From Deltaproteobacteria bacterium (GTDB lineage Bacteria; UBA10199; JACPAL01; JACOUP01): a stretch of DNA of 12,686 nucleotides. Below are positions 1 through 6,622 of the stretch, one piece after another. The stretch is taken from the NCBI GenBank assembly GCA_030649435.1, contig JAUSKE010000035.1:1-12686 (forward strand), given 5' to 3'. Every line of letters begins with the position of its first letter. The first letter of the stretch is position 1. The translations under genes were made by a program, and so were the position numbers. The notes beneath the pieces are model-generated. The model was not told the origin of the DNA. It did no database searches and saw nothing but the letters and a program-made list of their open reading frames with translations.

Positions 1-477
1 AAGAGCTGTCAGGAATCGCAGGTTGAAGCGACCTATCTTGTGTTACCGCCCGATGCCAACTCGCTCGGAACGATCTTTGGCGGTCGGGTCATGGAATGGA
101 TCGACAAAGTCGCCACCATCGTGGCGATGCGGCACACGCAAAAAACCTGTGTCACTGTTTCAATGGATGAACTCCATTTTATTTCCCCTGTCCGGATCGG
201 TCATGTGGTGAATCTGAAGGCGTCGTTGAATTATGTCCACAAGACCTCTTTGGAGATCGGCGTGAAGGTCGAGGCCGAGAACCCGTTGACCGGCCAGCAT
301 TGTCATACTGCCTCTGCCTACCTCACCTTTGTGTGTTTGGATGAAAAGGGGAAACCGACCGCCGTGCCGCCAGTCCTTCCGGAAACAGCGATCGAGAAAC
401 GACGCTTCAAAGAAGCGGAGGAGCGGCGAAAACACCGGCTCAAAATCCGCGAAGAACGTCGCCACGCTCGAAGTTAA
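1..477 (+). CDS. Acyl-CoA thioesterase, YciA/ACOT hotdog family (5' partial)
   Basis: Hydrolyses acyl-CoA thioesters to free acid and CoA; expected to be cytoplasmic. The reading frame is open to the first base of the window, so the true start is missing; 158 residues are visible. Seen: the hotdog signature around the central helix (NSLGTIFGGRVMEWID), followed by VTVSMDELHF and SPVRIGHVV, which match the YciA/ACOT pattern of N-x-x-G-x-x-x-G-G, an acidic residue in the helix, and a V-D-E-L-x-F strand. The last 40 or so residues are highly charged (many Glu, Arg, Lys), a common tail in this family. The stop TAA lies three bases before a palindromic repeat. A link to the nearby acyl-CoA carboxylase/mutase genes is plausible from shared CoA chemistry, but no operon is evident because a toxin-antitoxin pair intervenes. 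The exact acyl substrate cannot be told. Confidence 0.9.
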   Translation, partial: KSCQESQVEATYLVLPPDANSLGTIFGGRVMEWIDKVATIVAMRHTQKTCVTVSMDELHFISPVRIGHVVNLKASLNYVHKTSLEIGVKVEAENPLTGQHCHTASAYLTFVCLDEKGKPTAVPPVLPETAIEKRRFKEAEERRKHRLKIREERRHARS

Positions 478-480
478 AAC

Positions 481-549
481 TCCCCCTCCCTTTCAGTCGG
501 AGGCTGATCCGCCTCTGGCGGAGATGGGAGGGGACTAAGGGGAGGGTGA
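481..549. repeat. Palindromic repeat, CCCCTCCC family, long form
   Basis: 69-nt element starting TCCCCCTCCC and ending GGGAGGGGACTAAGGGGAGGGTGA-like (the tail runs 526-549). CCCCTCCC pairs with GGGAGGGG to form an 8-bp stem. The loop carries a second perfect hairpin, TCCGCC (508-513) with GGCGGA (517-522). Both ends match the 39-nt copy inside accC at 9013-9051, which has only TTGAT in the loop. It begins three bases after the thioesterase stop codon. There is no T-tract, so it is not a standard intrinsic terminator, although the hairpin could stabilise the mRNA 3' end. Confidence 0.8.
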
Positions 550-571
550 CAGATATCGACTGGATCACTCC

Positions 572-601
572 TTGACTTTGGTTCATCAGATCAGATACAC
601 T
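572..601 (+). promoter_or_regulatory. Sigma-70-type promoter of the toxin-antitoxin operon
   Basis: A -35 element TTGACT (572-577, 5 of 6 to TTGACA), an 18-nt spacer and a -10 element TACACT (596-601, 4 of 6 to TATAAT). Exactly six bases separate the -10 from the antitoxin ATG at 608, so predicted transcription starts at the A of the start codon. No Shine-Dalgarno sequence precedes that ATG. Both facts point to a leaderless transcript. Confidence 0.5.
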
Positions 602-607
602 TTTGAC

Positions 608-847
608 ATGGCCACAAAACACCCAAGAGTGATGGTTGTGCTGGAATCGCCCCTCTATCGATGGATGCAGAAACTTGCCAAGAGGGAAGGATTATCTCTC
701 TCCATGAAAATGAGGGATATCGTCCGTGAGGCGTATGAGCATTATGAAGACCGCTATTGGGCAAAAGAAGGGGCCAAGCGTTTGAAGGGTTTCAAAACCT
801 CTGAGGCTTTAGATCACGCCAAATTTTGGGAAAAAGTGGGGCGTTGA
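608..847 (+). CDS. Ribbon-helix-helix-like antitoxin
   Basis: 79-residue protein, probably the DNA-binding antitoxin that neutralises and co-represses with the toxin encoded directly after it. The N-terminal segment RVMVVLESPLYRWMQKLAK, followed by GLSLSMKMRDIVREAYE, has the strand-helix-helix layout of ribbon-helix-helix (CopG/ParD-like) proteins. The charged C-terminus ending HAKFWEKVGR would wrap the toxin. The family is inferred from size, layout and partner, not from a strong motif. A frame extension to a TTG at 572 exists but would overlap the -35 element, so the ATG at 608 is preferred. There is no Shine-Dalgarno before it. The stop TGA (845-847) abuts the toxin start with no spacer, so translation is likely coupled. 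Confidence 0.75.
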   Translation: MATKHPRVMVVLESPLYRWMQKLAKREGLSLSMKMRDIVREAYEHYEDRYWAKEGAKRLKGFKTSEALDHAKFWEKVGR

Positions 848-1108
848 TTGTCCTTCGAGATCCTTTACCATCCAGATTGTCTTAAAAAAGATGTCAGAAA
901 TTTCGATGCCTCCGATCTGAAACGGATCAAGCAATCAATCGAAAGCCGGTTGGGAGAAGCGCCGGCCGATTTTGGCAAGCCGCTACGTCATACCGCCAAG
1001 GGCTTATGGTCCCTCCGCGTTGGTGATTGGCGCGTCATTTATAAGATCTTGGGACACCAGGTCCTGATTTTAAGGATCGGCCATCGCCGTAATGTCTACG
1101 GTTTCTAG
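848..1108 (+). CDS. RelE/ParE-family toxin
   Basis: 86-residue toxin of the RelE/ParE superfamily, acting in the cytoplasm. RelE members cleave ribosome-bound mRNA and ParE members poison gyrase; the sequence does not decide between them. Seen: LWSLRVGDWRVIYKI, a variable turn, then VLILRIGHRRNVYGF at the C-terminus. This is the classic R-x-G-x-[WY]-R-[VI]-[IL]-Y and G-H-R-x-x-[VI]-Y signature of RelE-like mRNA interferases. The start is a TTG immediately after the antitoxin stop; the frame is closed upstream by that stop, and no ATG or GTG gives a full-length fold. A rare start combined with zero spacing fits low, coupled translation of the toxin. Family confidence is high; the biochemical target is uncertain, with mRNA interferase favoured. 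Confidence 0.88.
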   Translation: MSFEILYHPDCLKKDVRNFDASDLKRIKQSIESRLGEAPADFGKPLRHTAKGLWSLRVGDWRVIYKILGHQVLILRIGHRRNVYGF

Positions 1109-1133
1109 GGCCAGTTTTTGGATCTTCTCCTCA

Positions 1134-1160
1134 TTGACTTTGTCCTCCCTTTAATAATAA
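1134..1160 (+). promoter_or_regulatory. Possible weak promoter before pccB
   Basis: TTGACT (1134-1139) followed after 15 nt by TAATAA (1155-1160) in the 62-nt gap between the toxin stop and pccB. The spacer is short and the -10 match is poor. The purine-rich GAAGGA at about 1163-1168 gives pccB a ribosome binding site very close to its ATG. Marginal. Confidence 0.25.
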
Positions 1161-1170
1161 GTGAAGGAAA

Positions 1171-2736
1171 ATGTCCCTCGAAGCGAAATTCAAAGAACTG
1201 GAAAAGCGACGGGCTGAGGCGGAGTTGGCCGGCGGCAAGGAAAAAATCGCCAAGCAGCACGAAGCGGGCAAGCTGACGGCGCGCGAAAGGATCGCAAAAC
1301 TCCTCGACCCCGACAGTTTTGTGGAGATCGACAAGTTCCTGACCCACCGTTCGACCGAATTCGGCATCGATAAGCAAAAAATCCTGGGAGATGGCGTCGT
1401 CACGGGGCATGGCACGATCGACGGTCGTCTCGTTTTCGTCTTTGCGCAGGACTTTACCGTCTTCGGCGGGTCATTGGGTGAGGCGTATGCCAAGAAGATC
1501 TGCAAGATCATGGACCATGCGATGAAGGTCGGCGCCCCAGTGATCGGCCTGAACGATTCCGGTGGGGCGAGGATCCAAGAAGGGGTGATGAGCCTCGCTG
1601 GTTACGCCGATATTTTTCAACGAAACGTGATGGCCTCTGGAGTGATCCCGCAAATCTCTGTTATCATGGGCCCCTGCGCCGGGGGGGCGGTCTATTCACC
1701 AGCCATGACCGATTTTATCATCATGGTCAAAGAGACGGCTCATATGTTTATCACTGGCCCCGATGTGATCAAGGCGGTGACGCACGAACAGGTGACGAAG
1801 GAAGATTTGGGTGGGGCGATGGCCCACAACAGTAAATCAGGCGTGGCCCACTTTGCGGCGGAGGATGAAGAAGAGTCGCTCCGGCTCGTCAGGGAAATTT
1901 TCAGTTACCTCCCCTCCAATAATCTGGAAGAGACGCCGGTCAAGGGTGATTCACCAAAGGATTCTTCGAAGGATGCGGACGGCGAAGACCGATCGCTCGA
2001 TCAGATCATTCCGGATAGCGCCAACAAGCCGTACGACATGAAGGCATTGATTCAGGGGGTGATTGATAAGGAGAGTTTTCTCGAGGTGCAACCGCACTGG
2101 GCCAAAAATATGGTGATCGGTTTTGCCCGGATTTCTGGAAAGACGGTTGGTATCGTCGCCAACCAACCGGCTTTCCTTGCCGGCTGCCTCGATATCAACG
2201 GCTCGGTCAAGGCAGCTCGGTTTGTGCGATTTTGCGATTGTTTTAATATCCCCATCATTACCTTTGTCGATGTCCCCGGTTTTCTCCCGGGGAGTGATCA
2301 GGAGTTTGGTGGGATCATCAAACATGGCGCGAAACTTCTTTATGCCTTTTGCGAGGCGACGGTCCCGAAGGTAACGATCATCACCCGGAAGGCGTATGGT
2401 GGGGCGTACGACGTCATGAGTTCAAAACATGTTCGTGGCGATGTCAACTTCGCCTACCCGACGGCCGAGATCGCGGTGATGGGACCGGAAGGGGCAGTGA
2501 ATATTATTTTCAAGAATCAGCTCGCCCAATCCAAATCACCGGAGCAGGAGAGGGCAAAGCTAGTTGAAGAGTACCGCACTACCTTTGCCTCTCCTTACAA
2601 GGCGGCGGAGTTGGGGTACATCGATGAGGTGATTTTTCCGCGAGAGACACGGCCGAAGATTATCCAGGCACTGAAAATGCTCGAGAACAAGCGCGACAAA
2701 AACCCACCCAAGAAGCACGGCAACATTCCCCTGTAG
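1171..2736 (+). CDS. pccB: Propionyl-CoA carboxylase, carboxyltransferase (beta) subunit
   Basis: 521 residues. Transfers carboxyl from carboxybiotin to propionyl-CoA, giving methylmalonyl-CoA, in the cytoplasm. Two crotonase-fold halves are visible. The N-terminal half has DSGGARIQEG (129-138) and GPCAGGAVYSPAMTDF (167-182), which form the acyl-CoA site. The C-terminal half has DVPGFLPGSDQE (367-378) and RKAYGGAYDVMSSKH (406-420), which form the biotin site. The Asp in GGAYD (D414) and the flanking text match the propionyl-CoA carboxylase type, as in human PCCB, rather than acetyl-CoA-specific enzymes. Length is normal. The stretch between the halves (about 257-280) is unusually rich in Ser, Asp and Lys. 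The start ATG is preceded by GAAGGA. The biotin carboxylase and biotin carrier partners are encoded 5.3 kb downstream on the same strand. Substrate preference is inferred; other short acyl-CoAs are possible. Confidence 0.95.
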   Translation: MSLEAKFKELEKRRAEAELAGGKEKIAKQHEAGKLTARERIAKLLDPDSFVEIDKFLTHRSTEFGIDKQKILGDGVVTGHGTIDGRLVFVFAQDFTVFGGSLGEAYAKKICKIMDHAMKVGAPVIGLNDSGGARIQEGVMSLAGYADIFQRNVMASGVIPQISVIMGPCAGGAVYSPAMTDFIIMVKETAHMFITGPDVIKAVTHEQVTKEDLGGAMAHNSKSGVAHFAAEDEEESLRLVREIFSYLPSNNLEETPVKGDSPKDSSKDADGEDRSLDQIIPDSANKPYDMKALIQGVIDKESFLEVQPHWAKNMVIGFARISGKTVGIVANQPAFLAGCLDINGSVKAARFVRFCDCFNIPIITFVDVPGFLPGSDQEFGGIIKHGAKLLYAFCEATVPKVTIITRKAYGGAYDVMSSKHVRGDVNFAYPTAEIAVMGPEGAVNIIFKNQLAQSKSPEQERAKLVEEYRTTFASPYKAAELGYIDEVIFPRETRPKIIQALKMLENKRDKNPPKKHGNIPL

Positions 2737-2770
2737 AAAAAACACCCCGTCATTTTTTTGACTTTAAAAA

Positions 2771-2805
2771 GGCCGATTTCTCATTTTGAGAGCCTTGTAG
2801 CGGCC
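2771..2805. other. Nested inverted repeats upstream of the sigma-54 promoter
   Basis: An inner palindrome TCTCA-TTT-TGAGA (2779-2791) lies between outer arms GGCCG (2771-2775) and CGGCC (2801-2805). Its centre is about 72 bp upstream of the predicted sigma-54 transcription start, so it could be an activator (enhancer-binding protein) site or part of a pccB 3' structure. No T-tract follows, so it is not a clear terminator. The rest of the 130-nt gap at 2737-2866 is AT-rich and otherwise unremarkable. Confidence 0.3.
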
Positions 2806-2830
2806 CATTCCCCTTCAGGTTCGATTTAAA

Positions 2831-2846
2831 TGGCATAGGGATTGCT
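2831..2846 (+). promoter_or_regulatory. Sigma-54 (RpoN) -24/-12 promoter
   Basis: TGGCATAGGGATTGCT matches the RpoN consensus TGGCAY-R-N4-TTGCW. GG (2832-2833) and GC (2844-2845) are separated by exactly 10 bases. The predicted start is near 2857, leaving a leader of about 10 nt that still includes a GGAGG ribosome binding site (2859-2863) before the ATG at 2867. Such promoters need an ATP-dependent enhancer-binding protein; none is encoded in the window. Confidence 0.75.
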
Positions 2847-2866
2847 TACTAAAGGAGTGGAGGTTT

Positions 2867-3328
2867 ATGAGCCACTCTTTCAAGCGATTTTTCACACTCT
2901 TTCTGGCCGGGCTGGCGTTATCTTTTATCACGGTTAAGAGTTCTTATGCCCGTCCCTGCGACCCCCTCCTTGTCCGTTGGAACGATGAAGAGATGGCGGC
3001 TGAGCATCAATCCGGTGGCGAGAAGAAACGTGCCGATCGTTGTGCCGGTTATTACCTTCAGGAAACATCAACCCCTCGAGAACGCTTCAGTCCCCAACGG
3101 AACGAAGGGTTGATCAGTTCTTTTTTGAGGTACTGGAGAGGGGACCGCAATAATCAACGAGCTTCACAAGTTCAAGGTGATGAGAACGAGCCTCTCCAAG
3201 GGGCAAAACCGATACATAATGTCGTGGCAGTCGACTGTAGCGAGTCGCAAAACAGGAATGCTTGTGGGTGTGTTCGTGATGCTGACCACCCCGATTGTGA
3301 GGATATTCGATGCGGCGATCCACAATAA
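2867..3328 (+). CDS. Small secreted cysteine-containing protein, function unknown
   Basis: 153 residues, not assignable to a known family. Residues 1-28 look like a Sec signal peptide: a basic start (KR), the hydrophobic core FFTLFLAGLALSF, and a cleavage-like SYA/RP. The mature part is hydrophilic, with seven cysteines (31, 59, 124, 133, 135, 144, 149), an even-odd mix suggesting disulfides plus one free thiol. The C-terminus holds C135-x8-C144-x4-C149 with a Pro before the second Cys (CVRDADHPDC). This resembles the repeat unit found four times in the protein encoded next. The gene has a strong GGAGG ribosome binding site and sits behind the sigma-54 promoter. Its last 19 bases overlap the downstream metallophosphoesterase start, so the two are almost certainly co-translated and probably act together in the envelope or outside the cell. 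Confidence 0.75.
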   Translation: MSHSFKRFFTLFLAGLALSFITVKSSYARPCDPLLVRWNDEEMAAEHQSGGEKKRADRCAGYYLQETSTPRERFSPQRNEGLISSFLRYWRGDRNNQRASQVQGDENEPLQGAKPIHNVVAVDCSESQNRNACGCVRDADHPDCEDIRCGDPQ

Positions 3329-5475
3329 TTTTTTTAATGGTGGTCTCAGCAGGACTCTTGCTGAAGCCGCTTTCATTGAAGGCTGCGGAGGCTTCTCATC
3401 AGTGTGAGGTGTCTCCCTCTGATGTCGCCTGTCCGGAATACTGCAAGAAAAATCCAAAAGAGGCTGGGTGTCATGACGGGCAATTTTGCAAGTATCATGA
3501 GGACGAAAATCTGGCCTGTCATGGATTTTGTTGTCGTCACCCAGAGAATCCCAACTGCGGTCTCTACTGCACAGGGACGAACCCCAGCGATCCTTGTTGT
3601 TCTAATTTTTGTACCCGTTACCCAACAAACCCAGGCTGCCCTGGATACTGTGAAGGGGCTGGGGCTAACGATCCCAACAGTGGTTGCCACCCTCAAACCG
3701 GTCGTCCCTGTGATGGACCGAGCTGTCCCGGTTACTGTCAGTGGAATCCAAGAGATCCCTCTTGTGTTTCCACCTGTTGCAGCCATCGATGTGCCTCGGT
3801 GGGGGATGAATCCCAACAGGCCTGCCGTGAGGAATGTCGGAGTGCTCACTGTAGTTCTATCTGGCAACCGGATCTGCCGGGTGAGACAGGCAGCTCCCCA
3901 AATGATAATCATGACACGACAGAGTGTAGCTATGATGAACCGCCGACCTCTCCGCCTCTCACCACTCCGAATGGTACCGAGACTTCAAGAGGGACACCCA
4001 ATGACCCCTGGCCGAATTACGATTCGGAAGGGGACCCATCGAGCGGTTTTGGGCCCCATGTTACTTTTGCCAATGACGGAACGACTCTTCTCCTTTGGCA
4101 CATGATCGAAATCAAGGGAGGATTTTTGGGGAGGGCCATCGATCGGACAGGCCCTTCTTGTGAGTCGACAATCCGGTATGAGGATAAACAAGGACGACTC
4201 CATGTTAAACGACAGGGGGAGAAGAAAAAAGATCTCTCCATGGGAACCGGTTTTAGGCAGGGGTTGCAGCAGTTTTTTACCCAAGGGCCGTTTACGTTCG
4301 GCGGTGTTGTCTCCCGCTATGCGGCTGTCTTTAACGATATCCCTTCCGATACCGTTGTTGAGTACAAAACAGGTTGTAAATGTTTCTGGCATGAGAGTAG
4401 TGACTGGAAGCTTCATGCCCATGAATATGTTCGTAGCCCCAACTATGACCTTCAAGATCAGAAAGATATCACCTTTGCCGTTGTTTCTGACCTGTGGCCG
4501 AAGGTCACGCAGAACGCCTGGGGGGCCCAACAGAGCATCGATGACATGACCTTTAAGTATGTCCAGGAGTCGATTCGTGCAAACACGCTCAGGCAGGTGA
4601 GGGAAAATCCCCACGCCCCTTATTCGCTCGACTTTATCCTGATGCCGGGAGATGTGAGCAACTTCGATGGCTGTGCCCTGGAGTATTACCAGAACCTCTT
4701 TCCGGAGTTTTCATTGATTGAAAAAACAAGACCCATCTATAAGGTTTGGGGAAACCATGATTACCACTGTGACAACGGTTATAATCTGAACAAAATTAAT
4801 TTTGGTCCGGTCCATCCAGAATCGTTTGATGATCTGGATGTAGACCCTTTGGGGGATAACCAGTCGAAATCCTATTATCATGTTCATTATGGAAAACTGA
4901 ATATCTTTGCGCTGAACGTTCCGAATGGAGAGCTAGCCACCAATAATAGGGAGGGAACCCTGAATGCGGGCTATCTGGCCAAGGGGGAGCCTCAGTACGA
5001 ATGGCTGAAACAGGAATTGGAGAACTTACCGGAAGACTCTGTGAAGGTTGTCTTCTTTCACGCTTTTACAGGGTGTGAAGACCCTTCTCGTATCGATTTA
5101 TGTGAGCTCTTACAAAATCATCAGGTCGATCTTATTTTCAATGGCCATTGGGAGGTGAGTGATCCTCAACAGATTGATTTAAAATATACCGACTCAAAGC
5201 CACCGGTACATGCCTTTATTACTCCGAGTGGTGGTGTTTGCCGTCCCAGTGTCCAGGGGGATTACGGCCCACGTTGTTCCCGGAGGGGGGCTGATAACTT
5301 TCTTGGCTACTACATTGTCAATTATCTACCGGGATTGGGAAAGATTGAAATCAAGTCAGTGGCGGTCAATCAGGAACGACGACTGAACCGACGACCTGTT
5401 TATTCCCACGAATGGATCTATTACGTGACTGACCAAGATCAGCACCGAGCGCACGAACTCGTTCAGCTTCATTGA
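3310..5475 (+). CDS. Secreted Cys-repeat metallophosphoesterase with atypical metal site
   Basis: 721 residues. A signal peptide covers about 1-28 (hydrophobic core IIFLMVVSAGLLL, KAAEA/S). Residues 32-181 hold 26 cysteines. Four tandem units follow C-x3-C-x8-C-x3to5-C with Pro in the eight-residue loop (41-60, 70-87, 97-114, 139-156). A low-complexity Pro/Ser/Thr/Asp linker covers about 185-255, then a region of about 130 residues that may be a beta domain, then a calcineurin-like phosphoesterase domain (about 388-680). Its motifs are FAVVSDLW (D394), MPGDVSN (D448), WGNHD (N482, H483), VVFFH (H584) and NGHWE (H613). The usual D-x-H and G-H-x-H are D-x-W and G-H-x-E here, so both histidines of metal site 1 are missing. 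Start: ATG at 3310 with GAGGA six bases upstream, overlapping the previous gene. The substrate is unknown; a phosphomonoester, a diester or a non-catalytic role are all possible. Confidence 0.82.
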   Translation: MRRSTIIFLMVVSAGLLLKPLSLKAAEASHQCEVSPSDVACPEYCKKNPKEAGCHDGQFCKYHEDENLACHGFCCRHPENPNCGLYCTGTNPSDPCCSNFCTRYPTNPGCPGYCEGAGANDPNSGCHPQTGRPCDGPSCPGYCQWNPRDPSCVSTCCSHRCASVGDESQQACREECRSAHCSSIWQPDLPGETGSSPNDNHDTTECSYDEPPTSPPLTTPNGTETSRGTPNDPWPNYDSEGDPSSGFGPHVTFANDGTTLLLWHMIEIKGGFLGRAIDRTGPSCESTIRYEDKQGRLHVKRQGEKKKDLSMGTGFRQGLQQFFTQGPFTFGGVVSRYAAVFNDIPSDTVVEYKTGCKCFWHESSDWKLHAHEYVRSPNYDLQDQKDITFAVVSDLWPKVTQNAWGAQQSIDDMTFKYVQESIRANTLRQVRENPHAPYSLDFILMPGDVSNFDGCALEYYQNLFPEFSLIEKTRPIYKVWGNHDYHCDNGYNLNKINFGPVHPESFDDLDVDPLGDNQSKSYYHVHYGKLNIFALNVPNGELATNNREGTLNAGYLAKGEPQYEWLKQELENLPEDSVKVVFFHAFTGCEDPSRIDLCELLQNHQVDLIFNGHWEVSDPQQIDLKYTDSKPPVHAFITPSGGVCRPSVQGDYGPRCSRRGADNFLGYYIVNYLPGLGKIEIKSVAVNQERRLNRRPVYSHEWIYYVTDQDQHRAHELVQLH

Positions 5476-6561
5476 TTATCTAAATCCTTCAGGAAATTTT
5501 TTCCGAACTTCTGCCCCCGCATTCCCCTTGGCAGCCACGGCAGTGATCGGTTGATCGTCTGACTTGCGTCTCAGGATCAATCCGGAATCATTCCGCCAGA
5601 AGACCGCTGAGGTAGGGGCGGGTTTTAAATCCGCCCCTACTTGGGTCTCCCCTAAATTCAGGTTGACGAAGGTCTCTTGGGTATTTGGATCTGCAGTGAG
5701 TAGGTCGTAGTTAGAAAAAATTTTAACGCCATACGCCGGAGGAAGGAGAAGGTCGGGTAGAGGGTAGCGAGTCTTGGTGACGACATCTTCGATGACGTAA
5801 TCCGACAGATTCACCGGTTGGGGTGAAATATTGAAGAGGCGGGTGTATTCATCTTTCGGTCGTTGCCTCTTGGCTGTCGCCTCCGGGTGGTAACTGGTAA
5901 AGTAAAGTGGTCCTCTGTAGGAGAGGACTCCTTTTTTTTCGGCACCCCAAAGCCCTCGTTTGTTGACTTGGGCTTCTTGCAGGGGCCAGAGGTAACGTTG
6001 GGCCATATGTTGCAGGTCGGGCCAGAAAACATAAGGATGACCGAAACCGGCGGCAATGACTTCCGCAGAGACATCACGATAGGTTTCTCCCTCTTGGACA
6101 AAAGCAATCCCCAAAAGGCGACAGTTGCTATCTCTTACGAGGTCATCTGTTTTGTGAATATTCCCGCGGTGGCAACTTTTTATTTTTCCTGTATGGAAGA
6201 TGCTGAGCCGGAGCTGGTGACGATGACTGCCGATGAAATCAGCGGTAAATTTTTGTCCCGCCGCCGCTCCCCATTCGCCGCGAAGGCATCTCTGGTAAGC
6301 GGTTTCACCCTTTCTTCTGCCAAGGGGACATTCCGAGCCGTTAATGCCCAGGAGACGGAGCGTTTCGACCGTCTCCCCCCAACGGATGTCGACCGTGTCG
6401 GTATCTTTGTAAACCCTTTCCTCTGGTCCTGTCCCTCCATCAGTTTTAGGTTTTGTGATCGGTCGTAGGACAACCTCCCAGACACGATCGTCATTCGGTT
6501 GCAGCGGTTGAAGGGGACCCACATCAGGCTGAGGAGGGTTCACTACATACGGTCCGGACAT
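5476..6561 (-). CDS. Staphylococcal nuclease-like domain fused to lamin-tail domain
   Basis: 361 residues from an ATG at 6561 with AAGGAG six bases upstream; a longer frame would run into the divergent gene. Residues about 45-206 resemble the thermonuclease (SNase) fold: DTDTVDI (D55, equivalent to Asp21), LRLLGINGSE with R69 and E77 spaced as Arg35 and Glu43, CRLLGIAFV with R148 (Arg87), and the end signature KRGLWG. Ca-binding Asp40 is replaced by N74. Residues about 212-335 look like a lamin-tail domain (EYTRLFNISPQPVNLSDY, then YPLPDLLLPP), a beta sandwich often attached to bacterial nucleases and phosphatases. No signal peptide is evident from this start, so the location is uncertain. 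A 29-nt palindromic repeat is translated in frame as residues 308-317. The stop codon abuts the stop of the convergent phosphoesterase with no gap. Predicted phosphodiesterase acting on nucleic acid; activity unproven. Confidence 0.8.
   Translation of the reverse strand: MSGPYVVNPPQPDVGPLQPLQPNDDRVWEVVLRPITKPKTDGGTGPEERVYKDTDTVDIRWGETVETLRLLGINGSECPLGRRKGETAYQRCLRGEWGAAAGQKFTADFIGSHRHQLRLSIFHTGKIKSCHRGNIHKTDDLVRDSNCRLLGIAFVQEGETYRDVSAEVIAAGFGHPYVFWPDLQHMAQRYLWPLQEAQVNKRGLWGAEKKGVLSYRGPLYFTSYHPEATAKRQRPKDEYTRLFNISPQPVNLSDYVIEDVVTKTRYPLPDLLLPPAYGVKIFSNYDLLTADPNTQETFVNLNLGETQVGADLKPAPTSAVFWRNDSGLILRRKSDDQPITAVAAKGNAGAEVRKKFPEGFR
5612..5640. repeat. GTAG/CTAC palindromic repeat inside the nuclease-LTD gene
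   Basis: 29-nt near-perfect palindrome with arms GTAGGGGCGG (5612-5621) and CCGCCCCTAC (5631-5640) around GTTTTAAAT. It is wholly inside the minus-strand coding sequence and read in frame as VGADLKPAPT (residues 308-317), between two predicted strands of the lamin-tail domain. Its ends match the copies at 7981-8038 and 11202-11280. Confidence 0.85.
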
Positions 6562-6570
6562 GATGACTCC

Positions 6571-6599
6571 TTGGTTAAAATAACTTGCGCCTCTATATC
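6571..6599 (+). promoter_or_regulatory. Candidate promoter of the aldo/keto reductase gene
   Basis: TTGGTT (6571-6576), a 17-nt spacer, then TATATC (6594-6599), within the 61-bp gap between the divergent nuclease and reductase genes. Spacing is ideal but hexamer matches are moderate (3 of 6 and 4 of 6). No clear promoter was found for the minus-strand gene in the same gap. Confidence 0.35.
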
Positions 6600-6622
6600 G
6601 TATTCCGGTAAAAAGAGTTGCT

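Noticed and set aside
481..549. Intrinsic terminator after the thioesterase gene
   Set aside because: The hairpin is strong but no T-tract follows. The same sequence occurs inside accC, where termination would be harmful, so it is better called a repeat.
3373..3912. 179-residue open frame on the minus strand opposite the Cys-repeat region, and a 233-residue frame at 3404-4105 on the plus strand
   Set aside because: Both are shadows of the 721-residue phosphoesterase. Their products are low in acidic residues and have no recognisable fold or ribosome binding site, whereas the main frame has a signal peptide, regular Cys repeats and phosphoesterase motifs.
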